A DNA stretch of 37,726 nt from Verrucomicrobiota bacterium (lineage in GTDB: Bacteria > Verrucomicrobiota > Verrucomicrobiia > Opitutales > Opitutaceae). Each line of letters begins with the position of its first letter. The stretch's first letter is position 1. Under the pieces are notes generated by a model. It did not search any database, had not been told where the DNA came from, and saw nothing but the letters and a program-made list of their open reading frames with translations. The stretch lies in contig JAFAAS010000076.1 in the NCBI GenBank assembly GCA_023426435.1, positions 1 to 37,726 of the forward strand, given 5' to 3'. A program made the translations under genes and the position numbers. Shown piece by piece: positions 1 through 7,824 of the stretch.

Positions 1-3000
1 CACGCCGAGCGCGAAGCCGCTGCCGCCGTTGGCGGTGAAGTTGCCGTAAACGCCCGCGGGCACGGTGACGCTGCCGACGTTCCCGTTGAGCGTGAGGTCC
101 TTGAGCGTCGACCAGGAGCCGATCGCATCGGACGATTTGTTGAGGTTCACGCCGCGCGTGCCGGTCGGAGTTGAAGGCGCGGCCACGGTGGGCATCGCAA
201 CTGCATCGTAGCGACGGACGAGTTTGCCGAGGCTGGCGTTGCCGTTGAGCGTGACGGTGTAGCCCGCCGGATTCGCGCTGCCCGTGCTGTCGACCGTTCC
301 GCCGAAAGCCGGCTTGCCATTGAGCCGCGTGTTCGGAGTCCCGACCGCCAGCAGTTCGCCGGTGATCTTGGCGCCACCGTTGAGCGTGACGCCGTGGTTC
401 GTGCGCTGCTGGATCGAGCCGTTGATCGTGCCGTTCAGCGCGCGGATCTGGTTGACCAGGGCGGCGGCGGGAGCGCGCACGGTGACGTTGAACGTCTTCG
501 TGGCGGTGTTGCCCGCGGCGTCCGTCACAGTCGCCGTGACCACGGTCGTGCCAATCGGAAAGATTGTCCCGGACGCTTTGCTCAACGAGACCGTGAGCGC
601 GCCATCGACGATGTCGCTCGACGTGACGTTGTAGGTCGCCGTCGCGCCCATGACGGTCGTCGAATCGAGGACGATATCTTCGGGAACGGTGATCGTCGGC
701 GCGGTCGTATCGATCACCGTGACGGTGAAGGAAACCGAGCTGGAGTTGCCCGCCGCATCCGTCGCACCGAGCACCACCGTAGTGGTGCCGAGCGCGAAGA
801 GGCTGCCGGACGACTTGCTGGCAGAGACCGCAACGTTGCCGCTGACGATATCGAGCGCGCTTGCGCTGAACGTCGCAATGGCGCCGCCCGGCCCCGTCGC
901 TTCGAGCACGAGATTGGCCGGAGCGGTGATCACAGGAGCGGTCGTGTCGACGACCACGATGGAGAACACCGCCGCAGCGGCGTTGCCGGCGGCGTCGATC
1001 GTGCTCGCCGTCACGGTGGTCGTGCCGAGCGCGAAGGTGCTGCCCGATTCGATGCTGAACGCGACCGGCACGCTGCCGCTCACGATATCGAACGCGGTCG
1101 CCGTATAAGCGGCGACTGCACCGGCGGCGCTCGTCGCTTCGAGCATCTGGGCGGTCGGAGGGAAGAGCGCGGGAGCGGTCGTGTCGCGGACGACGATCGC
1201 GAACGAAGCGGTCGACGTGTTGCCGGCGGCGTCTGCGGCGGTGACGGTGACCGTCGTCGAACCGAGCCCGAACGTGCTGCCCGGAGCGATGCTGTAGGAA
1301 ATGGTCGCGCCGACCGCGTCGGTCGCCGTGGCGACGAACGTGGCGATCGCACCGGCGGGGCCGGTCGCTTCGAGAGTCTGGCCATCGATTGCCGCAATGA
1401 CCGGCGCAGTCGTGTCCCGCACGGTGATCGTGAAGGAGCTCGAGGACGCGTTACCCGCGGCATCGATCGTCTCGAGCGTCACCTTCGTGGTGCCGATCGG
1501 GAAGACGTTGCCGGAAGCGTGGCTCGCGTTAACGAGGACATCGCCGTCGACGATATCGTTAGCGGAAACGGCGAACGTGACCACCGCACCGGCCGCGCTC
1601 GTCGCTTCGGCGACGATGTTCGCCAGCGTGGAAATCAGGGGTGCCGTCGTATCCACGACCGTAACCGTGAAGTTTGCCGTGGTGGAGTTGCCGGTCGCGT
1701 CGAGGGCGGTGAGCGTGACGAGCGTTTCGCCGAGGGCGAAAGTGCTACCGGAGGCCGGCGAGGCGGTGACGCTCACGGCTCCATCGACGATATCGAGGGC
1801 GCTCGGCGTGAATTCGACCACGGCGCCAGCGGCGCTGGTGGCTTCAACGACGAGATTGTCGAGCGGCGCGATCACGGGGGCGGTGGTATCGGACACCGTG
1901 ATCGTGAACGCACCCGAGGCGGTATTGCCAGCGGCGTCGGTCGCATTCGCTTGAACGACAGTCGTGCCGATCGCAAACATGCTGCCGGATTCGGGTGCCA
2001 GGGCGACCGGAACGTTGCCGTTGACCACATCGGAGGCCGAGGCGGCAAAGGTGGCGACGGCGCCCGCGGGGCTCGTGGCTTCGATGACCTGATTGGCCGG
2101 GAGGTGCAGCACGGGGATGGTCGAATCGACCACGGTGATCGTGAACGAGCCGGTCGCTTCGTTGCCGGCATCGTCGATCGCGCTGACTTCAACGGTGGTC
2201 GTGCCCAGCGGGAAGACGGTGCCCGACGCGGCGCTGGAGGTCACGATCGCACCGACGGCGTCGTTGGCCGTAATGCTAAACGTCGCGATTGCGCCCGCGG
2301 CACTGGTGGCCTCGATCGTCTGATCGGCGGGGATGTTCAACACCGGCTTCGTCGTGTCGCGCACGATCACATTGAACGTTTCGAGGCTGGGGTTTCCCGC
2401 GGCATCGGTGGCGCCGAGCGTCACGGCAGTGGAGCCGATGGCAAAGGTGCTGCCCGAAACCGGGTCGCCGCTCACCGTGACGGTGCCTGAAACGATGTCG
2501 ATCGCTGTGGCGCTGTAATCGACGGTGGCGCCGGCGCTGGAAGTGGCTTCGACGGTGATGTCGGCGGGGGCCGTCGCCGGAGCAGTGCTCACCGTGAGCA
2601 CGATGTTGTCGAAATTGACCTGCTGATTGCTCGTGTTGGTGAGCACGATCTGCAGCGCCGAACCAATCTGCGGATGCCCCGCCGAAGGAGTGAAGCTCGT
2701 CGAATACCGGGCGAAGGTCGCGATCGCCTGGTCCATGGCCGAGTCGGCGTGGGCCAGCACGACTCCCGTGGTGGTCGTCAACGCGAGACGGCCTGTCGTA
2801 ATGGGATCGTCACTACGACGACCGACATAGCCGGAGAGCGTGTAGGTTTTGCCAGCCTCGACCGTGACGCCGAGCGCCTGGGAGATGGAGCCGATGTTGA
2901 TGAACGCCACCTGGCGTCCTTCCGGTGCTACACCCGTGACGTAGCGGCCCGGCAGCGCGGGCACGTAGACGACGCCGGCGACGCCATCCACCTGCCAGCC

Positions 3001-6000
3001 GGTCACGTTGGCGGCGTGATCCGTGGTGAACGGCTGCTCGAAGCCGGCGTTGTCGATTGCAACCGGTGTCGGAGCGCCGGAATTCATCAGGATCACGGGC
3101 GCGATCGTGTCCACGACTGTGACCGTGAACGAAGCGTTGCCGATATTGCCAGCGGCGTCCTGGGCGGTGACGGTGACGAGGGTCTCGCCGAGCGGGAAAA
3201 TGCTGCCCGAGGCATGCGAAGCGCCGACCGCGATGACGCCGTCGACATTGTCGAGGGCGCTGGCCGTGAACGAAACGGCGGCACCGGCCGCGCTGGTGGC
3301 TTCGACGACGATCGGTTCAGTCGGCACCGTGACCTCCGGTGCGATGGTGTCGGTGATGGTGAGCGTGGCGGTCGCGCTGCTGGCGACGTAGTTGGGATCG
3401 ACGATCGTCGCGACCACGGTGTAGGCGCCGACAGCGGACGGTGCCGCCGACGAGCCGTTGTAGGTGACGGTCGCGGATAGACCGGCGGGCGCGGTGGTGA
3501 AGGGGACGGAAATCGCGTGGCCGGTGTAAGGCTGCGTGACGTTGCCCACGTTGATCGACGCCGGAGCAGGATCGATCACGAGCGTGCCCGTCGTTTCGCC
3601 GACGTAGTGCGGATGCATAACCGCGGCATTCACCGTATAACTGCCGGCATTCGTGGGCGGGGTAATCGAGCCGTCGTAGGTGACCGAGATCGGGAGATTT
3701 TCTGACCACCACATCGTGACGGTCGCCGATTTCGGCGCGCCGTTGTAGACGTGAGCGAGGTCGCTGAGTTCGAGGAACACTTGGGTGAGCGTCGCCTCGA
3801 TGACCACCGTGCTGGTCGCGGTGCCGCCGGCGTTGGTGGCGGAGATGCCGAATTCATACAGACCGGGTTCCGTGAAGATGCCGGAGATCACGCCGGTTGC
3901 GCTGTCGAAGGCGAAGCCCGCGGGAAGTCCGGTCGCGCCGTAACTCGTCGGTGAATTCGTGGCGAAAATCTCATAGACGAAGGCCCAACCCACCGCCTGC
4001 ACGCCGCTGGTGAAGCTGACGATCGCGGGCGGAGGCGTGACGGTTTCGAGGGGCTCCTCAGCTTCGACCTCGAGATCGATGCGGAAATTGATTCCGACCC
4101 AGCCGCCGAAATCGGTGAGACGGATGTTGATCGTATTCACGCCCGGCTGGATGTAATCGGCATCGACGACTTTCGTGTCCGGCTGGGATCCGCCCACGGT
4201 ATCGTCGACGGCGATACCGTTGACGGAGAGCGACGCGTGATTGTCGGCATTGATCGTAAACGTCATCTTGGGCGAGGCGATCACGTCGGGCGCGGTGAAG
4301 CGGACGCGGAAATCGACCACTTCGTTGAGGCCGACAAACGGGCTGGGATCCTGGTTGATCCAGCTATTCGTGCCTTCGATGAAGCCCCATGGGTGACCGC
4401 CGGTGAGGTAGGCGGCGTGCCAGGTCTGTCCGCCGTCTTTCGAATATTCCGTTTGCGAATCGATTTCGCCCGGGTTGCCGGAACCGCCGAGAATGGTGAG
4501 CTTTTGGACGGTGCGCATCGCAACGGTAAAGGCGACCGTATCGGAGCTGCCGGTGGAATCGGTGACGGTAAGGGAGCCCGTGTGCGTGGCGCTTTGGGCG
4601 TAGACGTGTTGGCCGCTGATCGTGCCAGTGGCGGCATCGATGACGCCGGCGCTGGTCGAGCCGTCGCCCCACGTCCAAATCGCGGAGTGCACGTCGCTCG
4701 CATCGGCGTCGGTGAACGCCGCCGAGAAGGTCAGCACCACGTCTTTCTTCGGCGCTTCCGGCACCTCGACGGCGCCGAGCACCGGGTCGTGCGTGATCCC
4801 GACGACGAACAGCGACAGCGATGAGACGGTGCCGGTGACGGTGTTGGCCACCGGGTCGACACTGCTCGTCACGTCGATCCACTGCTGCGTGGCGCTGTCG
4901 TAGGAGAGGATGCTGAGATTCGAAAGGAGTTCGGGCGAGACGAGGCTCGGATCGAACGCGAGGGCGACATCGACGCTGCCATCGAATTGGGCAGTCGTCG
5001 TGATGTTGTAGAACGTGCTCTGGCCCGAAGCGGAAACGGCGGAATAACCCGCGGGCAATTGCGGGCCGACCGGCAGGGCGGTGCCGCTGGTGACACCCGG
5101 GCTGGTAACCTGGTCGAACACCACGGTGGTGCCAGGGATCGGCTGCACGGCCACGTTGGTGCCGACCGAAGTCGGGAGCGGCGCCGTGAGGTTGAGGCTG
5201 AACTGGCCGAAGCTGACATTCGACCCGTCAACCGTGCCATTGGCGGAGAGTTGATAGGTGCCGGGAGGAGCGACGACGCGAACGCGCGGGCGCGCCTGAG
5301 CGCTGCCCCAGTTGCTGTTATAGACACTGATTTGTTGGATCGGCTGACCCGACGAATCGAAGATGTTGGCCGAGCCGCTGATGGACGCGCCGGAAATCAG
5401 AGTCTCGGAGGTCGCGCCCGCCGGCTCCGTGACGTCGAAGGTGAGATCGGCCTGCGCCGTGTTCAGGACGAAGCTGGGGAGTGTTTTGCTTTCACCCGGC
5501 CCGAACGTGACGGGCGTGCTGCCGCGGGCGTAATCGTAGATTGAAATCGAATAATACAGGTAGTCGCTCGGCGAAGAGGCGTCGTAGCCGTAGAGACTGA
5601 CCTGGGAGAACAGCCATTGACCGGGATCGATGACGACCGAGAACGGCCCGGTCGACGGGAGGGTCGCGTTGGCGGACGTGTTGTTGTAGGTGGAACCGTA
5701 GAGGTTGCCGCCGCCGATGGTGGACCGCGTGAGGAAGCCGGTGAGTTCGAGATCGATCGACGCCATCGCGACCGAGCCGGTGAAATTGATTTCTGTCACG
5801 CTGCCGGCCGAAACCGCCGCCTGTCGATAGGCGGTGAGCTGCGAATTGGGGAAATAAAAGTAGGCGTAGACGTTGAGATTGCCCGGCAGGAGATTGTTGA
5901 ACTGGAACGAGCCGTTACCCGTGCCGTTGTTGAGCTCCGCGCTCCCGAGGTGCGACCAGTTCTGGTTATACAGCACGAGCGTGGAGTTCGTGGGCGAGAC

Positions 6001-6675
6001 CAGCCCTTGGAAGTCGACCATACCCTGAATGGCTCCGGCGGAAAACGCGGCATCGAGAACCCAGGTCGCGATCGCACCACCACCGGACGGGCTGACGGTT
6101 TGTTGCGCGAGCGACTGGGTCGAAACCTGGCCGGCGCCGCTCTGCACGTTGGCCGTGCCGTAGATCGTGGCCTGGTTGAAGGGCAACGCCGTTACCCAGC
6201 CGAGCCCCTGCGAGGACGACGAGAAATACTGCGTGCCTTGGCTTCCGCTCGCTTGCAGCGACGCGATCGAAGTGAGGCCGCCGTTGCTGACCTGCACATC
6301 GGCGACGACCCGCGTGGTGGCGACGGAGAGGTTCTTCGTAACGGTCTCGCCCGCACCGACGGAGACTTCGTCGGTGAGATTGGCGTTGAGGGAGCTGCTG
6401 CCCTGCCCGCCCGCGTCGAGGCTCGCATTGACGCTCAACCGCCAGGTCTTTCCTGCCGCGACGAGCAACGAGAACGTATTGCCCGTGAATGACGCCGAAG
6501 CAGAGCCCGAGCCGTCGGTGGCACTGGCCGAGACGGAGCCATTGAGCACGGTTTCGTTCGAGAACTGAACGGTGCCGGTGATTTTTCCGGGCAAAAGCTC
6601 GATCGTGTCGGCCGAATAACTGAGCGAAACAAGCAAGCTGAAGACAGCCGCGATCCAAGGCGTTTTGATGGTCAT
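1..6675 (-). CDS. giant secreted HYR-repeat protein (C-terminus outside window)
   Basis: The frame is open from ATG at 6675 to base 1, giving 2225 residues without a stop. Residues 1-22 form a signal peptide (hydrophobic core AAVFSLLVSL, likely cleavage after SYSA). About 23-590 is beta-sandwich repeat material rich in Ser, Thr and Asn. A PKD-like domain with WTWGDGS lies near 628-722, and a beta-sandwich resembling a carbohydrate-binding fold at about 750-870. Then come an He_PIG-type Ig domain (about 886-952), two MBG repeats, one HYR repeat, an inserted jelly-roll-like module (about 1205-1360) and nine tandem HYR repeats of 78-80 residues. After the last HYR (about base 480) is a beta-strand-rich stretch with LNGN and FTANGGSGF motifs, seen at the C-end of other bacterial HYR proteins. 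HYR and MBG modules are adhesion or structural folds, so a cell-surface or matrix role is inferred. No catalytic motif was found. The anchor or sorting signal would lie beyond the window. Confidence 0.85.
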   Translation of the reverse strand, partial: MTIKTPWIAAVFSLLVSLSYSADTIELLPGKITGTVQFSNETVLNGSVSASATDGSGSASASFTGNTFSLLVAAGKTWRLSVNASLDAGGQGSSSLNANLTDEVSVGAGETVTKNLSVATTRVVADVQVSNGGLTSIASLQASGSQGTQYFSSSSQGLGWVTALPFNQATIYGTANVQSGAGQVSTQSLAQQTVSPSGGGAIATWVLDAAFSAGAIQGMVDFQGLVSPTNSTLVLYNQNWSHLGSAELNNGTGNGSFQFNNLLPGNLNVYAYFYFPNSQLTAYRQAAVSAGSVTEINFTGSVAMASIDLELTGFLTRSTIGGGNLYGSTYNNTSANATLPSTGPFSVVIDPGQWLFSQVSLYGYDASSPSDYLYYSISIYDYARGSTPVTFGPGESKTLPSFVLNTAQADLTFDVTEPAGATSETLISGASISGSANIFDSSGQPIQQISVYNSNWGSAQARPRVRVVAPPGTYQLSANGTVDGSNVSFGQFSLNLTAPLPTSVGTNVAVQPIPGTTVVFDQVTSPGVTSGTALPVGPQLPAGYSAVSASGQSTFYNITTTAQFDGSVDVALAFDPSLVSPELLSNLSILSYDSATQQWIDVTSSVDPVANTVTGTVSSLSLFVVGITHDPVLGAVEVPEAPKKDVVLTFSAAFTDADASDVHSAIWTWGDGSTSAGVIDAATGTISGQHVYAQSATHTGSLTVTDSTGSSDTVAFTVAMRTVQKLTILGGSGNPGEIDSQTEYSKDGGQTWHAAYLTGGHPWGFIEGTNSWINQDPSPFVGLNEVVDFRVRFTAPDVIASPKMTFTINADNHASLSVNGIAVDDTVGGSQPDTKVVDADYIQPGVNTINIRLTDFGGWVGINFRIDLEVEAEEPLETVTPPPAIVSFTSGVQAVGWAFVYEIFATNSPTSYGATGLPAGFAFDSATGVISGIFTEPGLYEFGISATNAGGTATSTVVIEATLTQVFLELSDLAHVYNGAPKSATVTMWWSENLPISVTYDGSITPPTNAGSYTVNAAVMHPHYVGETTGTLVIDPAPASINVGNVTQPYTGHAISVPFTTAPAGLSATVTYNGSSAAPSAVGAYTVVATIVDPNYVASSATATLTITDTIAPEVTVPTEPIVVEATSAAGAAVSFTASALDNVDGVIAVGASHASGSIFPLGETLVTVTAQDAAGNIGNASFTVTVVDTIAPVILMNSGAPTPVAIDNAGFEQPFTTDHAANVTGWQVDGVAGVVYVPALPGRYVTGVAPEGRQVAFINIGSISQALGVTVEAGKTYTLSGYVGRRSDDPITTGRLALTTTTGVVLAHADSAMDQAIATFARYSTSFTPSAGHPQIGSALQIVLTNTSNQQVNFDNIVLTVSTAPATAPADITVEATSSAGATVDYSATAIDIVSGTVTVSGDPVSGSTFAIGSTAVTLGATDAAGNPSLETFNVIVRDTTKPVLNIPADQTIEATSAAGAIATFSITANDAVGAIVTSSAASGTVFPLGTTTVEVSAIDDAGNEATGSFTITVVDSTIPVLHLPANQVIEATSPAGAVATFAASASDVVNGNVPVALAPESGSMFAIGTTVVQANATDAAGNTASGAFTITVSDTTAPVIAPLDNLVVEATSAAGAVVEFTPSALDIVDGAVSVTASPASGSTFALGETLVTLTALDATGNSTTANFTVTVVDTTAPLISTLANIVAEATSAAGAVVTFAVSANDIVDGDVLVNASHASGNVFPIGTTKVTLETIDAAGNASSSSFTITVRDTTAPVIAAIDGQTLEATGPAGAIATFVATATDAVGATISYSIAPGSTFGLGSTTVTVTAADAAGNTSTASFAIVVRDTTAPALFPPTAQMLEATSAAGAVAAYTATAFDIVSGSVPVAFSIESGSTFALGTTTVTASTIDAAGNAAAAVFSIVVVDTTAPVITAPANLVLEATGPGGAIATFSASALDIVSGNVAVSASKSSGSLFALGTTTVVLGATDAAGNSSSVSFTVTVIDTTAPTITVPEDIVLDSTTVMGATATYNVTSSDIVDGALTVSLSKASGTIFPIGTTVVTATVTDAAGNTATKTFNVTVRAPAAALVNQIRALNGTINGSIQQRTNHGVTLNGGAKITGELLAVGTPNTRLNGKPAFGGTVDSTGSANPAGYTVTLNGNASLGKLVRRYDAVAMPTVAAPSTPTGTRGVNLNKSSDAIGSWSTLKDLTLNGNVGSVTVPAGVYGNFTANGGSGFALGV
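480..2590 (-). repeat. nine tandem HYR repeats
   Basis: The marker EATSxAGA recurs on the minus strand at about 2543, 2308, 2074, 1838, 1601, 1366, 1132 and 897, with a degenerate copy (LDSTT) near 657. The spacing is 234-240 bp (78-80 residues). Each unit contains FxxGxTxVxxxAxDAxGN and ends in TVxDTTAPV, typical of hyalin (HYR) repeats. A tenth copy sits apart at about 3070-3350, separated by a module of about 155 residues. Confidence 0.85.
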
Positions 6676-6766
6676 GTTGAAGCGGGACGGGAGAAGCGCG
6701 GGGGCGCATGATGCGCCACTGGGATGCGCATCGAACAGGGGGTTACCCCTAGGGCCTATAGGGGAT

Positions 6767-6774
6767 CTATATAG
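6767..6774 (-). promoter_or_regulatory. candidate -10 element for the HYR gene
   Basis: The palindromic CTATATAG lies 92 bp upstream of the HYR-protein ATG and is the only AT-rich stretch in this gap. No good -35 hexamer sits 16-18 bp further upstream. The direct repeat at 6781-6820 occupies that place, which would suit activator-dependent transcription. This is inference from position and base composition only. Confidence 0.35.
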
Positions 6775-6780
6775 CTTCGT

Positions 6781-6820
6781 GTGACCAAGGGTCCTAATTT
6801 GTGACGTTCGGCCCTAAAGT
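6781..6820. promoter_or_regulatory. 20-bp direct repeat, candidate LytTR operator
   Basis: Two adjacent 20-bp units (6781-6800 and 6801-6820) each start with GTGAC and carry GG then CCTAA at the same offsets, with 13 of 20 positions matching. LytTR proteins such as AgrA and ComE bind paired direct repeats about two helical turns apart, overlapping or next to the -35 region. This pair lies between the LytTR regulator's stop and the HYR gene's start. The assignment to this regulator is inferred from position and spacing. Confidence 0.4.
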
Positions 6821-6854
6821 GAAAAATGGGCCGCACGCCTAGGAGCAGCCTGCG

Positions 6855-7592
6855 CTACGCGTTGCGCGGCAGACGATCTTTCAACAAGCGCCAGAACTCG
6901 CGACCGACTGGCATCGTCTGGTCGAGGCCTTCGATCCGAACCGAGAAGTTCTTCGGCGCGTGACGACGTGATCCGGAGACGCGGTCGAGATTCACCACTA
7001 CGGAACGATGCACCTGCACGAAATGGCGCGCGGGCAACAGCTCCAACCACGCTTTCAAGGTCCTTCGCACGATGGTCCGATCGCCGTCCACGAGATGCAC
7101 GATCGAGTAGTTTTCGTGCGAGCGGATCGCGCCGATATCGGAGACGTTGATCCAATTCGAAGCCGGGCCAGACTTGAGCCAGAGGCGGTCGTCTAAACGA
7201 AGCGATTTGGAGAAGGGCGAAGCCGAGACGATGGAGCCCAACGCGGGCACCTTGAGCCGAAGGAGAGCGATCGCGACCCGCGCGGGGTCGATCGGTTTAA
7301 GCAGATAATCGAGGGCGTTGATGTCGAAAGCGCGGCGGGCGTGGACATCGCTCGCCGCCAAGACAATCGCCCGCGCGCCTTGCCGGATGCCAGCGATCAA
7401 TTCGAAGCCCTGCCCACCGGCGAAATCGGCATCGAGAAATACGAGTTCGTAGTCGTCTCGTTGCAGGCGCGCCCGGGCTTGGGGAAACGAATTGGCTTCC
7501 GCCACGGCTTGGATTTCGGGCCAGGCGCCGAGCATCCGGCGAAGCTCCGTCCGGGTGGCGGCGTGATCGTCGATGAGCAGAGCGCGCAGCAT
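6855..7592 (-). CDS. LytTR-family response regulator
   Basis: A 245-residue two-domain regulator. The receiver domain (about 1-115) begins MLRALLIDDH, with acidic D9/D10, a phosphoacceptor candidate D54 in VFLDADF and K99 in LLKP. The usual switch Thr/Ser after strand 4 appears to be Ala (IVLAASD). The LytTR DNA-binding domain (about 140-240) contains NWINVSDIGAIRSHENYS and HFVQVHRSVVVNLDRV. I chose the ATG at 7592 because the receiver fold starts there; the frame stays open upstream to 7769, but that part is low-complexity and has no domain. No histidine kinase gene is adjacent. It sits between two secreted-protein genes of the same strand and probably controls one or both. The family is clear; the target is inferred. 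Confidence 0.88.
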   Translation of the reverse strand: MLRALLIDDHAATRTELRRMLGAWPEIQAVAEANSFPQARARLQRDDYELVFLDADFAGGQGFELIAGIRQGARAIVLAASDVHARRAFDINALDYLLKPIDPARVAIALLRLKVPALGSIVSASPFSKSLRLDDRLWLKSGPASNWINVSDIGAIRSHENYSIVHLVDGDRTIVRRTLKAWLELLPARHFVQVHRSVVVNLDRVSGSRRHAPKNFSVRIEGLDQTMPVGREFWRLLKDRLPRNA

Positions 7593-7824
7593 CAACGTGC
7601 GGCGTGGCACCACACTCCATCCCGACAGGGATAGAGTTCGAAGATCGCGCAGGCGGTCTTCGCGTCCGCAGCGGGGGGGGGTGAACATGGGGTGGCGCGG
7701 ACCGTGCTCAAACACCGGAAACACGCAATGGAATAGTGGCAGGGTCGGGCAACTTTTCCTCCACCTCACAGCACGCCTACATTAGGAGGCGGACTCTACA
7801 TCAAAACGCGGATCCAGATGTTTC

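Noticed and set aside
394..2490. Long plus-strand frame (698 codons) opposite the HYR repeats
   Set aside because: The product is a low-complexity Arg/Gly/Asp/His string with no domain. It mirrors the repeat period of the real minus-strand gene and results from high GC content.
480..2590. CRISPR-like array suggested by regular spacing
   Set aside because: The period of about 235 bp is the codon-level HYR repeat, with no short identical repeats and unique spacers.
6746..6764. CCCCTA-N7-TAGGGG inverted repeat before the HYR gene
   Set aside because: Six-base arms in a short G/C-run region. It could be chance and was not called separately from the nearby direct repeat.
7778..7795. Possible second LytTR half-site (TCCTAATGT on the minus strand) upstream of the LytTR gene
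   Set aside because: Only one half-site with reversed orientation and no partner 20-22 bp away; chance match not excluded.
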